Shown here piece after piece: positions 1 through 8,902 of a DNA stretch of 64,000 bases. The notes beneath the pieces were generated by a model that saw only the letters and a program-made list of their open reading frames with translations, did not search any database and was not told the origin of the DNA. Origin of the DNA: Gallionellales bacterium GWA2_54_124 (GTDB lineage: Bacteria > Pseudomonadota > Gammaproteobacteria > Burkholderiales > Gallionellaceae); the NCBI GenBank assembly GCA_001801025.1, contig MGWO01000007.1:62001-126000 (forward strand). Reading direction: 5' to 3'. The position numbers and the translations under genes are program-made. The number at the start of each line of letters is the position of its first letter. Positions within the stretch are counted from its first letter, which is position 1.

Positions 1-1
1 C

Positions 2-754
2 GCGCAAATCATCGATATCAACATGGGCTGTCCTGCCAAAAAAATCTGCAACGTGATGGCAGGATCGGCTTTGCTGCAAAATGAGCCGCTGGTCGCGAAA
101 CTGCTCGAAGCGGTCGTGGGTGCAGTCAATGCGCCGGTGACGCTGAAAATTCGCACCGGCTGGGACACGCATAACCGTAACGCGGTGCGCATCGCACAAA
201 TCGCGGAAGCGTCAGGGATACAGGCGTTGGCGATACACGGGCGCACCCGTGCCTGCGCCTATACCGGGGACGCCGAGTACGACACAATACGTGCGGTGAA
301 GGCCAGTGTGGCTATTCCTATCATCGCCAACGGTGACATCACTACGCCTGAGAAGGCGCGTTATGTGTTGCAATATTCGGGGGCGGATGCGGTGATGATC
401 GGCCGTGCAGCGCAGGGGCGTCCCTGGCTGTTCCGAGAAATTGAACATTTTTTACAGACCGGCGAGCATATGCCTTCGCCTGATGTATCGGAAATCCATC
501 GCGTACTGCTGGCGCATGTGGTTGAATTGTATAATTTTTATGGCGAACATACCGGGCTGCGCATCGCGCGCAAGCATATCTCCTGGTACACGAAGGGATT
601 GGCGGGATCAGCGCATTTTCGCCATCAGATGAATCGGCTGGAGAGCGTGGCCGAGCAGCACGCGGCAGTTGACGAATTTTTTGCGGAGCAGGCAGCGCGC
701 GGATTGCAGTTGCGCTATCTTGATAATGTGGGTCTGGAAGGGTTGGCGGCATGA
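2..754 (+). CDS. dusB: tRNA-dihydrouridine synthase B, 5' end missing
   Basis: FMN- and NADPH-dependent reduction of uridine to dihydrouridine in the tRNA D-loop, in the cytoplasm. The reading frame is open from base 2, so the N-terminal quarter lies outside the window. The visible part begins at the diagnostic NMGCPAKK motif carrying the catalytic cysteine. It continues through KIRTGWD, HGRTR (phosphate and FMN contacts), IANGDI and the GADAVMIGRAAQGRPW motif, which are typical of the DusB TIM barrel, then the C-terminal helical tRNA-binding domain. It overlaps fis by four bases (ATGA), the conserved proteobacterial dusB-fis operon, in which dusB leads and fis is co-transcribed. About 250 of the usual 320-340 residues are present. 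Confidence 0.97.
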   Translation, partial: AQIIDINMGCPAKKICNVMAGSALLQNEPLVAKLLEAVVGAVNAPVTLKIRTGWDTHNRNAVRIAQIAEASGIQALAIHGRTRACAYTGDAEYDTIRAVKASVAIPIIANGDITTPEKARYVLQYSGADAVMIGRAAQGRPWLFREIEHFLQTGEHMPSPDVSEIHRVLLAHVVELYNFYGEHTGLRIARKHISWYTKGLAGSAHFRHQMNRLESVAEQHAAVDEFFAEQAARGLQLRYLDNVGLEGLAA

Positions 755-996
755 GCGCAATTAACGAAAACGAGATGGCGCGCTATGTGCGGCAGGCGCT
801 GACTGAATACTTCAGCGATCTCGACGGCGAGGAGCCCGGTTGCGATGTCTACGACATGGTGATGAACTGTGTCGAAAAACCGCTGGTTGAAATGGTGCTG
901 GCGCAGGTCGGCGGCAATCAGTCTCAGGCCGCTGCAATGCTGGGCATCAATCGCAATACATTGCGCAAGAAAATGACACTGCACGGCATTGAATAA
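751..996 (+). CDS. fis: DNA-binding protein Fis
   Basis: Nucleoid-associated protein that bends DNA, activates rRNA and tRNA promoters and helps site-specific inversion. The 81-residue product is shorter than E. coli Fis (98) but normal for betaproteobacteria, which lack part of the N-terminal beta-hairpin arm. The C-terminal half carries the Fis-type helix-turn-helix, with GGNQSQAAAMLGI followed by NRNTLRKKM at about residues 54-76. The start overlaps the dusB stop as ATGA, so translation is probably coupled. It could be confused with the C-terminal domain of an NtrC-type activator, but size, completeness and the dusB neighbour settle it. Confidence 0.97.
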   Translation: MSAINENEMARYVRQALTEYFSDLDGEEPGCDVYDMVMNCVEKPLVEMVLAQVGGNQSQAAAMLGINRNTLRKKMTLHGIE

Positions 997-1069
997 AAAC
1001 AGGATTTAGGGTTGAGGATTCACCACTCGCCACTCACGATTTACCAAATTTATATTAACTGGAACCATC

Positions 1070-2635
1070 ATGGCAACGATCAAACAGGCACTCATCAGCG
1101 TATCGGACAAGTCCGGCGTACTCGAATTCGCAAGAGGTTTAGATGCGCTCGGCGTTAAAATTCTCTCGACCGGCGGCACGGCCAAACTGTTCGCAGACAA
1201 CGGCATTCCGGTCACGGAAGTGGCCGATTACACGGGTTTTCCGGAAATGCTGGACGGTCGCGTCAAGACGCTGCAACCTAAGGTTCACGCAGGTATTCTG
1301 GCGCGTCGCGATCTGCCGGAACACGTCGCAACATTGGCCGCCCACAACATTCCTACGATCGACCTCGTTGTGGTGAATCTGTACCCGTTCGCGGCCACCA
1401 TCGCAAAACCTGATTGTTCGCTGGAAGATGCGATTGAAAACATCGACATCGGCGGCCCGACGATGGTACGCGCCGCAGCCAAGAATCACGGTCACGTTGC
1501 CATTGTTACCGACCCATCGGATTACACCTCGGTGCTGGCAGAAATGCAGACCAACGACGGCACCGTGTCGGATGCGACGCGCTTCGATCTGATGAAAAAG
1601 GCCTTCTCGCATACGGCCGCGTACGATTCGGCGATCAGCAACTACCTGACCACGATCGGCAGCAACGGCAGCAAATCCGAATTCCCGGATCAGATCAATT
1701 TCAATTTCGCCAAGGTGCAGGATATGCGCTATGGCGAGAATCCACATCAGAATGCGGCTTTCTATCGCGAACTTAACCCGGTTGCCGGCAGTATCGCCAA
1801 CTACACTCAGGTGCAGGGCAAAGAGCTTTCCTACAACAACATTGGTGACGCGGACGCAACGTGGGAGCTGGTCAAAACTTTCGATCAGTGCGCCTGCGTG
1901 ATCGTCAAGCACGCGAATCCCTGCGGTGTGGCGATTGCAGACACCCCGCTCAACGCTTACAAGCTGGCTTATGCGACTGATACGACTTCCGCGTTTGGCG
2001 GCATCATCGCCTTTAACCGCGAACTCGATGAGCAGACTGCAAAACAGATCACCGACAACCAATTTGTCGAATTGATCATCGCGCCGAGCGTGACGGATGC
2101 CGCGCTGGCAATTACCGCTGCCAAGCAAAATGTGCGCGTGCTGATCGTGCCGCTGTCGAATGCGCATAACCAGTACGATATGAAGCGCGTCGGCGGCGGG
2201 CTGCTGGTGCAGACGCCGGACATTCTGAATGTGCAGGCATCGCAATTCAAAGTGGTCACTAAAGCGCAGCCAAGTGCCGAACAGTTGCAGGATCTGCTGT
2301 TTGCCTGGCGCGTCGCAAAGTATGTGAAGTCCAACGCGATCGTATTCTGTAAAGGCGGCCAGACACTGGGCGTGGGCGCGGGCCAAATGAGCCGCGTGGA
2401 TTCGACCCGGATTGCTGCGATCAAGGCGCAGAATGCAGGGCTTAGCCTGATCGGTTCAGTGATCGCCTCCGATGCGTTCTTCCCGTTCCGCGACGGTTTG
2501 GATGTACTGGCCGAAGCAGGTGCCAAGGCCGTGATTCAACCGGGCGGTTCCATGCGCGACGCGGAAGTTATTGCAGCGGCGGACGAGCACGGTATCGCGA
2601 TGGTGTATACCGGATACCGTCATTTCAGGCACTAA
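1070..2635 (+). CDS. purH: Bifunctional AICAR formyltransferase / IMP cyclohydrolase
   Basis: Catalyses the last two steps of de novo IMP synthesis: formylation of AICAR with 10-formyl-THF, then ring closure. The 521 residues match the family length. The N-terminal MGS-like cyclohydrolase domain (about 1-200) shows [15 protein letters not shown] and the motif [16 protein letters not shown]. The C-terminal transformylase domain carries [10 protein letters not shown] with the catalytic Lys-His pair and ends TGYRHFRH, the usual PurH terminus. The ATG is preceded by only a weak GGAA. The gene follows fis by 73 bases. purD, the other purine gene here, lies 3.3 kb downstream behind an accessory stretch. 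Confidence 0.98.
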   Translation: MATIKQALISVSDKSGVLEFARGLDALGVKILSTGGTAKLFADNGIPVTEVADYTGFPEMLDGRVKTLQPKVHAGILARRDLPEHVATLAAHNIPTIDLVVVNLYPFAATIAKPDCSLEDAIENIDIGGPTMVRAAAKNHGHVAIVTDPSDYTSVLAEMQTNDGTVSDATRFDLMKKAFSHTAAYDSAISNYLTTIGSNGSKSEFPDQINFNFAKVQDMRYGENPHQNAAFYRELNPVAGSIANYTQVQGKELSYNNIGDADATWELVKTFDQCACVIVKHANPCGVAIADTPLNAYKLAYATDTTSAFGGIIAFNRELDEQTAKQITDNQFVELIIAPSVTDAALAITAAKQNVRVLIVPLSNAHNQYDMKRVGGGLLVQTPDILNVQASQFKVVTKAQPSAEQLQDLLFAWRVAKYVKSNAIVFCKGGQTLGVGAGQMSRVDSTRIAAIKAQNAGLSLIGSVIASDAFFPFRDGLDVLAEAGAKAVIQPGGSMRDAEVIAAADEHGIAMVYTGYRHFRH

Positions 2636-2672
2636 AGGCAGAATCGAGGATTGAGACCGCAAGGGTCTTCCC

Positions 2673-2707
2673 CGCACAACTAAGGGGCTACGCCCCAAGT
2701 TGTTGCG
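2673..2707. repeat. Hairpin-forming inverted repeat after purH
   Basis: The arms CGCACAACT and AGTTGTTGCG flank an inner GGGGC-TAC-GCCCC stem. No run of T follows, so a factor-independent terminator is not clearly supported. It may be a degenerate interspersed repeat or a weak terminator of the purH transcript. Confidence 0.35.
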
Positions 2708-2817
2708 TGAAGGATTCAGAGTGGAGCGTCATTCTGAAAGTTGTGCGGGTTCATTTGGCGATATTGTATGCACTTTAATCTTACACGAGCTTTGAATTTA
2801 AGTTTTTGGTGTTTTGC

Positions 2818-3657
2818 ATGAAAAATTTTCATAAAACAGAAAGCATTAACTGGACTGTAAATCTAACAGTTATTGCTGCTATTCTATGGACTGCATTACT
2901 TACACTGATTTACTTGAGCAAATTTAATGGTGGGATAACTTCTGATTTGACACGTTGGGGACAAACTGGAGATTTTTTTGGTGGTGTATTAAATCCGATG
3001 TTTGGCCTTTTAAGCTTATTGGCCTTATTAACTACGTTAAGACAAACCGAAAAGTCGCAGCAACAATCAGAAGAAGAATTGCGATTATCTAGAGAGGAAA
3101 TGAAACGATCTGCGGATGCACTTTCTGAACAATCCAAGGATTTAAAACAGCAAACCTTTGAAAGAACTTTTTTTGAGTTGCTACGCTTTTACAACGAGAT
3201 AGTTGACGGTTTTGTGACAGAGTCTAACTGGCTTGCAAGTAGAGTATTTAATCAACCTGAACGATCACCAGGCCTCGGACGTGATGCATTATTAAGTTAT
3301 TGTGGACAATTTAAACGCAGGTTGCTTTTGCACATGGAAGAGAATCAGGATGAAGAGCAATTAGAAGCCATTAATAAAGTCTGGCTTGAATATTACAAGG
3401 ATAAGCAGAATCAACTAGGACATTGGTTTCGTTCCTTGTACAACATACTCAAGTTTGTAGATCAGAGTGGAATTGAAAACAAAAAATTTTATACAGACCT
3501 TCTTCGTGCACAACTTTCTAGTCCAGAGTTATTGGCAATTTACTACAATGCAAATAGTGATATGGGAAGAGATAAGCTGTTGCCACTGATTGATAAATAC
3601 AATTTATTAAAGCATTTAGATAAATGCCAAATCATGTTTGATATTGGTGAGAGATAG
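2818..3657 (+). CDS. Putative phage abortive infection protein (putAbiC-like) membrane protein
   Basis: A 279-residue protein with two N-terminal transmembrane segments (about residues 15-35 and 57-73). GDFFGGVLNPMFG lies between and within them, then a charged coiled coil (QQQSEEELRLSREEMKRS...) and a C-terminal helical domain with ERTFFELLRFYNEIVDG, GHWFRSLYNILKFVD and DLLRAQLSSPELLAIYYNA. This pattern is that of the family annotated as putative phage abortive infection protein (PF16872), whose biochemical role is not established. I prefer the ATG at 2818 over an in-frame TTG at 2806; neither has a good Shine-Dalgarno. The gene is visibly AT-richer than the purine genes around it, consistent with transfer. 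The family call comes from recalled pattern, not a search. Confidence 0.7.
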   Translation: MKNFHKTESINWTVNLTVIAAILWTALLTLIYLSKFNGGITSDLTRWGQTGDFFGGVLNPMFGLLSLLALLTTLRQTEKSQQQSEEELRLSREEMKRSADALSEQSKDLKQQTFERTFFELLRFYNEIVDGFVTESNWLASRVFNQPERSPGLGRDALLSYCGQFKRRLLLHMEENQDEEQLEAINKVWLEYYKDKQNQLGHWFRSLYNILKFVDQSGIENKKFYTDLLRAQLSSPELLAIYYNANSDMGRDKLLPLIDKYNLLKHLDKCQIMFDIGER

Positions 3658-3726
3658 GGATTGCGAGTAAAACTTGTCAGGTAATACAGGTGATAGCTCT
3701 AAGGAATAATGACCCAGTCGCTTATG

Positions 3727-3849
3727 TCATTCCCGCGAAAGCGGGAATCCAGTGTAATAGATATTCCGCAAAGCGGACAAAGCCTTGTATTTGCCACGCT
3801 ACGCGGGGGGATTGTACAAATAACTAGATTCACGCTTTCGCGGGAATGA
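3727..3849. repeat. MITE-like element with 26-bp terminal inverted repeats (dRS3-like ends)
   Basis: The left end (3727-3752) and the reverse complement of the right end (3824-3849) agree at 24 of 26 positions. Each end is itself a hairpin of the form ATTCCCGCGAAAGCGGGAAT, one with a single change. The 71-base interior has no ORF. The core fits ATTCCC-N8-GGGAAT, the pattern of the neisserial dRS3 repeat, known there as a target for filamentous prophage insertion. Small size, terminal inverted repeats and lack of coding suggest a non-autonomous mobile element. Confidence 0.7.
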
Positions 3850-3877
3850 TGGTGCGAATGAAAGTTGACGCTCTATT

Positions 3878-4204
3878 TTACAGGAATGGCCTAATGAGAG
3901 GGATGGCTGACACAATGAGGGCAAGGAATGCGATGAAATTTACTCGTTTGGAAAGAATAATTGCTTTTTTGGTACTCAAACGATTTTCAAGTTCAGCTTC
4001 TGACGCGGGATTCCGAAAGATGGAGTAAGCACCGGAAGATTGTTCCAATGAATTGTCGACGTGGATTGGAATACCTCGTTTTGTGCACTCTTCAAGTAGT
4101 TGCTGCTTGTGTGTTTGCGGCGCTTTGGGTAAAAATATTGAAAAATCAAAGGATTTCTTAGTGACCTTTGTTTTGAATAGATATTTTATTGCATTACGGA
4201 ACAT
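3878..4204 (-). CDS. Small hypothetical protein with C-terminal membrane anchor
   Basis: A 108-residue protein with a basic N-terminus, a polar middle (about 25-80) and one predicted C-terminal transmembrane helix (VNFIAFLALIVSAIPLIRPF). I do not recognise the family. Reality is supported by a strong ribosome site AAAGGAG six bases before the ATG and by the coherent charge and hydrophobicity pattern. It runs opposite to its neighbours, is AT-rich, and ends just beyond the MITE-like repeat. A tail-anchored or single-pass inner membrane protein is the likely topology. No function can be assigned. Confidence 0.55.
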   Translation of the reverse strand: MFRNAIKYLFKTKVTKKSFDFSIFLPKAPQTHKQQLLEECTKRGIPIHVDNSLEQSSGAYSIFRNPASEAELENRLSTKKAIILSKRVNFIAFLALIVSAIPLIRPFL

Positions 4205-4486
4205 TTTTTTCTCCTTTAGATAGATACCGGCTGATTCGCTGGTGAAGTGTTAATTTACAGAATGAATCCCCATTGCGTAAAGAGGGGGAACAGGGCTTGT
4301 TGTTGTGGTTAACTAGGTGATATCTGGAGGGAAGTTAGTTGCCTGTGCACAGCTTATTATTTACCGCTCGTTCATGGCCTAGTGGCTACGATGCAAATTT
4401 ATAACTTGTAAGTTGCATGTTCTGTAAGAGTGCTAAGTTAAATAAAACTTAGTATTTGAAATCAACTTACTACAAGGGGGGTGAGA

Positions 4487-5317
4487 TTGAATAAGTTGCT
4501 GAGACAGGCGTTGTTGATTTGTATATGTGTTTTTACATTGAGTGCGCAAGCAGCCGTTGATTCGTTATCAGAGGCAAAAGATGCTTACGCTGCGGGCAAT
4601 TACACAGAAGCTGAAAAACTGTATCGACTCGCCGCAGAAAAGGGGGAAGTGTCTGCGCAGATCGCCCTTGGGAGTATGTATTACATCGGAAAAGTTGTTC
4701 CTGAAGATTACAAAGAAGCGTTGAAGTGGTTCACGAAAGCTGCTGAGCAGGGTGATCGCAAAGCGGAAACCAATTTAGGGATGATGTACTTCACCGGACA
4801 GGGGGTTTCTGAAGATTACAAGGAGGCCATGAAGTGGTATCGGCTGGCAGCGGCACAGGGCGGTGCTTTTGCGCAATTTCAAATTGGGTTGATGTATGCC
4901 GAAGGGTTAGGGGTGCCTCAAAACTACCAAGAAGCTGTAAAGTGGTATAAGCCGATAGCAGAGCAGAATTTTGCATTAGCACAAATAAATCTTGCGGTGA
5001 TGTACCAGCATGGGCAAGGTGTACCACAAGATTACAAAGAGGCCATAAAATGGTATTCGCTGGCCGCGGAGCAGGGGGACGCATCGGCACAGTTCAGTCT
5101 TTGTAGTATGTTTTTAAAAGGGCAAGGTGTTCCGAAAAATATTGTTCTGGCTCACATGTGGGCAAACATGGCCGCAGCAAATGAAACCGATGTTAATAAA
5201 CAGAAGATTATTATTGATGTGCGTAATAAATTGTCTGCAACAATGACTGGCAGGCAGATTTCTGAAGCGCAGGAGCTTGCCAGAAAATGCACAGCAAACA
5301 ATTTCAAGGGATGCTAG
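4487..5317 (+). CDS. Secreted or periplasmic Sel1-repeat (TPR-like) protein
   Basis: An N-terminal signal peptide ending at about SAQAA precedes at least five Sel1 repeats of about 36 residues. The unit is recognisable as A-x-x-G-x-x-x-A-x-x-x-LG-x-MY-x-x-G-x-G-V-x-x-DY-x-EA-x-KWY. Sel1 repeats form alpha-helical solenoids that bind partner proteins. In Proteobacteria they occur in envelope stress, motility and effector contexts, so the exact role is open. The start is TTG at 4487, or an in-frame GTG at 4481; the AAGGGGGG tract just upstream is better spaced for the TTG. It is a single gene, followed closely by a decayed nucleotidyltransferase. Confidence 0.8.
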   Translation: MNKLLRQALLICICVFTLSAQAAVDSLSEAKDAYAAGNYTEAEKLYRLAAEKGEVSAQIALGSMYYIGKVVPEDYKEALKWFTKAAEQGDRKAETNLGMMYFTGQGVSEDYKEAMKWYRLAAAQGGAFAQFQIGLMYAEGLGVPQNYQEAVKWYKPIAEQNFALAQINLAVMYQHGQGVPQDYKEAIKWYSLAAEQGDASAQFSLCSMFLKGQGVPKNIVLAHMWANMAAANETDVNKQKIIIDVRNKLSATMTGRQISEAQELARKCTANNFKGC

Positions 5318-5333
5318 AACCCAAGGTTTTCTT

Positions 5334-5653
5334 ATGATCACCGAACAAACCATACGCCATGCGGCTTAACTATTGGGCGAAGCTGCCAAACCGTCCAGAG
5401 TGATTCTGTTCGGCTCGTATGCGCGTGGTGACGCGCAGGAGGATTCCGATCTGGACTTTTTGGTGGTTGAGCCGACGTTGCAGGACAAGTTTTGTGAGAT
5501 GGTGCGCCTGAGGCAAGTGCTGCGCCCGCTTCGCGTACCGGCTGATGTACTGGTTTGTTCGCAGGCGGATCTCAATCAGCAGCAGGATTCATGTCCCACG
5601 GCGGTTTACTGGGCGTTTGTGAAGGTAAGGTGTTATATGATGTGGCAGCTTGA
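5334..5653 (+). pseudogene. Decayed MNT-type nucleotidyltransferase (minimal nucleotidyltransferase)
   Basis: The ATG at 5334 reads MITEQTIRHAA and then meets TAA at 5367. The same frame resumes with LLGEAAKPSRVILFGSYARG, the hallmark GSxxRG motif, and SDLDFLVVE, the metal-binding DxD. Near 5624 the frame slips: in the next frame the sequence continues GKVLYDVAA and stops at 5653, the usual end of this family, whereas the original frame runs on into unrelated sequence to 5699. One nonsense codon and one apparent single-base deletion make it a pseudogene. Such proteins usually pair with a HEPN partner as a toxin-antitoxin or AMPylation module; no HEPN gene is seen here. Re-initiation at TTG 5373 cannot be excluded. 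Confidence 0.75.
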
Positions 5654-5660
5654 GTACAGC

Positions 5661-5883
5661 CCCTGTGCGCCGCCGAAGAGAGTCACAAATAAGCGGTGAC
5701 TTTGGGCGAGCACTGTTTGAGCACTTGGACGCGCAGCGGATCGTGCGAGTTGCGCAGCCCCGCTTGTTTGTGAATATCGAGGGTACGCCGAAGGCGCGGC
5801 AAACCGGGGTCGCCTTCTTTTTGGTTACTTGTTCTTGGCGACGCAAGATAAAGTAACCAGCTGCCGGGCTGCCCCCGGCAGGC
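5661..5883 (+). repeat. Interspersed repeat, copy A
   Basis: Begins CCCTGTGCGCCGCCGAAGAG, contains GGGCGAGCACTGTTTGAGCA and GGATCGTGCGAGTTGCGCAG, and ends with GGCAAACCGGGGTCGCCTTC. A hairpin follows (GGTTACTT...AAGTAACC), then a second one (CTGCCGGG/CCCCGGCAG). Copies B (26818-27003, inverted) and C (27348-27553) share the ends and, in B, most of the middle. It is non-coding and sits between gene ends and the purD start. The terminal hairpins could act as a terminator. Confidence 0.75.
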
Positions 5884-5920
5884 ACTGAAAATATGCAGCA
5901 AAATTTGAAGAGGGAAAAAC

Positions 5921-7198
5921 ATGAAGATATTAGTGATCGGTTCCGGTGGTCGTGAGCACGCAATGGCGTGGCGTCTGGCGCAGGCTCCCAAGGTGCAGAA
6001 GGTGTTTGTTGCGCCCGGCAATGCCGGTACGGCGCTGGAAAATGGCATTGAAAACGTCGCGATCAGCGAGGTGGATGCGTTGCTCGAATTTGCGCTGCGC
6101 GAGAATATCTACCTGACGGTGGTAGGGCCTGAAGCGCCTTTGTCTCGCGGCGTGGTGGATGCGTTCCGCCGTGCGGGTCTGAAAATATTCGGGCCGACGA
6201 AGGCGGCGGCTCAACTCGAATCCTCCAAGGATTTTGCCAAGGCCTTCATGGTGCGGCACAACATTCCTACTGCATTTTATGAAACCTTCAGCGATGTGAC
6301 GGCCGCTCACGCTTACGTCGACAAGCACGGTGCGCCTATCGTCATTAAGGCCGATGGTCTTGCCGCGGGTAAAGGTGTGGTGGTTGCGATGACGCTTGAT
6401 GAAGCGCATCACGCAGTCGATATGATGCTCTCGGATAACAAGCTGGGGGACGCGGGCGCGCGCGTGGTGATTGAAGAGTTTCTGGCCGGTGAAGAAGCCA
6501 GCTTTATCGTGATGGTGGATGGAAAAAACATCCTGCCGCTAGCAACCAGTCAGGATCACAAACGCCTGATGGACGCAGATCTGGGGCCCAATACTGGCGG
6601 TATGGGCGCGTATTCGCCGGCGCCTGTCGTCACCCCTGAAGTGTATGCCCGCGCTTTGCGCGAAGTGATCCAGCCTGCCGTTCAGGGGATGGAGAAGGAA
6701 GGCCATACTTACACCGGATTTTTATATGCCGGACTGATGATTTCTCCTGATGGGCGCATCAAGGTGCTGGAATTTAACTGCCGCCTGGGCGATCCTGAGA
6801 CTCAGCCTATTATGTTGCGTCTGAAGACTGACCTGTTGTCGATGTTCGAACACGGGGTAAGCGGCACGCTGGATACGGTTGAGGTGGAATGGGACCGACG
6901 CGTGGCCTTAGGCGTGGTGATGGCCGCGGCCAATTATCCGGATACACCGCGTACTGGCGATGCGATCAGCGGTTTACCGGCGCATGGTGAAGAAGACGCG
7001 CATGTATTTCATGCCGGTACAAAACTCGTGGATGGCAAGGTCGTCACCAGCGGCGGTCGTGTGCTTTGCGTGACCGCGTTGGGCGACAGCGTGCGTATGG
7101 CGCAGCGTCGTGCCTATCAGGTGGCTGATGGCATTTCGTTTGGCGGGTGTCAGATGCGTCGTGATATCGGTTACCGGGCGCTTAAGAGCGTCAAGTGA
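5921..7198 (+). CDS. purD: Phosphoribosylamine-glycine ligase (GAR synthetase)
   Basis: ATP-dependent ligation of glycine to phosphoribosylamine, step two of de novo purine synthesis. The 425 residues match the family. It opens with MKILVIGSGGREHAMAW (N-domain), then GPEAPLSRG, the ATP-grasp segment KADGLAAGKGVVVA, EEFLAGEEAS, the PurD signature LGPNTGGMGAYSPAP and the metal-binding FNCRLGDPETQ. A GAGGG ribosome site precedes the ATG. It overlaps tsaC by four bases (GTGA), so the two are probably one operon. Confidence 0.98.
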   Translation: MKILVIGSGGREHAMAWRLAQAPKVQKVFVAPGNAGTALENGIENVAISEVDALLEFALRENIYLTVVGPEAPLSRGVVDAFRRAGLKIFGPTKAAAQLESSKDFAKAFMVRHNIPTAFYETFSDVTAAHAYVDKHGAPIVIKADGLAAGKGVVVAMTLDEAHHAVDMMLSDNKLGDAGARVVIEEFLAGEEASFIVMVDGKNILPLATSQDHKRLMDADLGPNTGGMGAYSPAPVVTPEVYARALREVIQPAVQGMEKEGHTYTGFLYAGLMISPDGRIKVLEFNCRLGDPETQPIMLRLKTDLLSMFEHGVSGTLDTVEVEWDRRVALGVVMAAANYPDTPRTGDAISGLPAHGEEDAHVFHAGTKLVDGKVVTSGGRVLCVTALGDSVRMAQRRAYQVADGISFGGCQMRRDIGYRALKSVK

Positions 7199-7743
7199 CA
7201 CGACTGCCGTACCGCCGCATTGCCGCGCATTTAAAGCGTGGCGGCCTGATCGCATATCCGACGGAATCGTGTTACGGCTTGGGGTGCGATCCGGATAACC
7301 GCGTTGCGGTGTTGCGTCTGCTGAAATTGAAGCAGCGTATGCAGCGCAAGGGCTTGATTGTAATTGCGTCAGATTATCGGCAGATAGCAGCTTATTTGCA
7401 GCCGTTGAGTGCAGTACAGCAACAGATGTTGCGCGATGCCGGTGCGGCAGCGATTACTTATCTGATGCCGGTGAAAAAAACGGTACCTCGCTGGCTGCGC
7501 GGCGAGCACGATACGCTGGCCGTCAGATTGACGGTGCATCCGGTCGCGCGTCAGCTTTGCCGGGGAGTAAAGAGCGCGCTGGTATCGACCAGCGCCAATC
7601 TAAGCGGTATGCGTCCGGCAAAAACCTATGCTCAATGCCAGCGCTTGTTTGGTAATCAGGTATGGGTATTGCCAGGCTGCGTGGGCGAGCGAAAAATGCC
7701 TTCAAGAATACTCGCATGGGCAGACGGTCGTATCATCCGCTAG
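7195..7743 (+). CDS. tsaC: L-threonylcarbamoyladenylate synthase (short TsaC/YrdC type)
   Basis: Makes threonylcarbamoyl-AMP from threonine, bicarbonate and ATP for the t6A37 tRNA modification. The 182-residue protein is the short YrdC-only form without the Sua5 C-terminal domain. Motifs seen are GGLIAYPTESCYGLGCDP near the N-terminus, an LKQR stretch, LAVRLTVHP and STSANLSG (nucleotide site). It starts at GTG 7195 inside the end of purD, and the 4-base overlap implies translational coupling. hemF starts 45 bases downstream. Confidence 0.93.
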   Translation: MTRLPYRRIAAHLKRGGLIAYPTESCYGLGCDPDNRVAVLRLLKLKQRMQRKGLIVIASDYRQIAAYLQPLSAVQQQMLRDAGAAAITYLMPVKKTVPRWLRGEHDTLAVRLTVHPVARQLCRGVKSALVSTSANLSGMRPAKTYAQCQRLFGNQVWVLPGCVGERKMPSRILAWADGRIIR

Positions 7744-7788
7744 TTGCAATAAATAATCAGGGTGCAGATACACCCCAGAGGAGAAAAT

Positions 7789-8709
7789 ATGAGTGTTAAC
7801 AGCGCAGCCGTAAAAGAATATTTGCTGGAGTTGCAAGATTTGATCGTGACCCGTCTGGAACAAGTGGATGGCAAGAAATTCATCCGCGACAAGTGGCAGC
7901 GTGAAGCCGGGGGTGTCGGAATCGGCGCAGGCGGCGGTATCAGCTGCATACTCGAAGAGGGTAATGTGTTTGAACGCGGCGGCGTGGCGTTCTCGCACGT
8001 TAAGGGCGACAAGATGCCTGCATCGGCCACCGCACACCGGCCCGAATTGGCCGGATGCAGCTGGGAGGCGATGGGCGTGTCTTTAGTGATGCACCCGCGT
8101 AATCCCTATGCGCCGACCACCCATGCGAATGTGCGCATGTTCATGGCACACAAGCCTGACGGCGAAGCGGTGTTCTGGTTCGGCGGCGGCATGGATCTGA
8201 CGCCCTATTACGGCTTCGAAGAAGATGCGGTGCATTTTCATCAGATCTGCAAAAATTCTCTTGCGCCGTTTGGTGACGATCTGCATCCAAAATACAAGAA
8301 ATGGTGCGATGAATACTTCTTCCTGAAGCATCGCAACGAACCGCGCGGGATTGGCGGCATCTTCTTCGACGATCTTTCCGTACCGGACTTTGACACTGCG
8401 TTTGCGATTCAGCAAAGCGTGGGCGATCACTTCCTGTCGGCCTATGTGCCGCTGCTGGAAAAACGCATGAACACGCCTTACGGCGAGCGCGAACGTGATT
8501 TTCAGCTCTACCGTCGCGGGCGCTACGTGGAATTCAATTTGGTTATCGACCGTGGCACCATCTTCGGTTTACAGTCCAACGGGCGCACCGAATCCATCCT
8601 GCTGTCCATGCCGCCACTGGTGAAATGGCGCTACGACTGGCATCCGGAAGCGGGTACGCCGGAAGCTGAACTGTACGACACCTTCCTGAAACCCAAAGAT
8701 TGGGTGTAA
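7789..8709 (+). CDS. hemF: Oxygen-dependent coproporphyrinogen III oxidase
   Basis: Oxidative decarboxylation of coproporphyrinogen III to protoporphyrinogen IX using O2, a late step in heme synthesis. The 306 residues match the family. Visible motifs are [66 protein letters not shown] and [19 protein letters not shown]. The ATG at 7789 is chosen because GAGGAGAAA lies just upstream. A strong hairpin follows the stop. Its presence shows that the organism lives with oxygen at least part of the time. Confidence 0.98.
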   Translation: MSVNSAAVKEYLLELQDLIVTRLEQVDGKKFIRDKWQREAGGVGIGAGGGISCILEEGNVFERGGVAFSHVKGDKMPASATAHRPELAGCSWEAMGVSLVMHPRNPYAPTTHANVRMFMAHKPDGEAVFWFGGGMDLTPYYGFEEDAVHFHQICKNSLAPFGDDLHPKYKKWCDEYFFLKHRNEPRGIGGIFFDDLSVPDFDTAFAIQQSVGDHFLSAYVPLLEKRMNTPYGERERDFQLYRRGRYVEFNLVIDRGTIFGLQSNGRTESILLSMPPLVKWRYDWHPEAGTPEAELYDTFLKPKDWV

Positions 8710-8738
8710 ATAAAGCCCGCGAAAGCGGGCTTTATTTA
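8708..8738 (+). terminator. Factor-independent terminator after hemF
   Basis: A perfect 13-base stem (AAATAAAGCCCGC / GCGGGCTTTATTT) with a GAAA tetraloop begins at the hemF stop codon. The T-rich 3' arm serves as the U tract. Confidence 0.85.
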
Positions 8739-8902
8739 TGTGAATGGCGGATTGTAGGTAAACAGCTGAAAATTAAGCGCACTGGGCTGTTATTTATCTG
8801 CTGTTAAGGATGTCTCCGTCGCAGAGGTAGGGGTAAGATGTAGCGCATCGTCAGGGTGATTGGTCAGATCACTGTTTTGACGAATCAAACAACAGGCTAT
8901 AT

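Noticed and set aside
1139-2386. 415-codon minus-strand ORF
   Set aside because: It lies wholly inside purH in another frame, has odd composition (Arg/His/Gln-rich) and no ribosome site; a shadow of the real gene.
3846-4161. Short plus-strand ORFs of 60 and 66 codons
   Set aside because: They overlap the better supported minus-strand gene at 3878-4204, which has a strong ribosome site; the plus ORFs have none.
5589-6048. Minus-strand ORFs before purD
   Set aside because: Chance reading frames through repeat copy A and the purD start.
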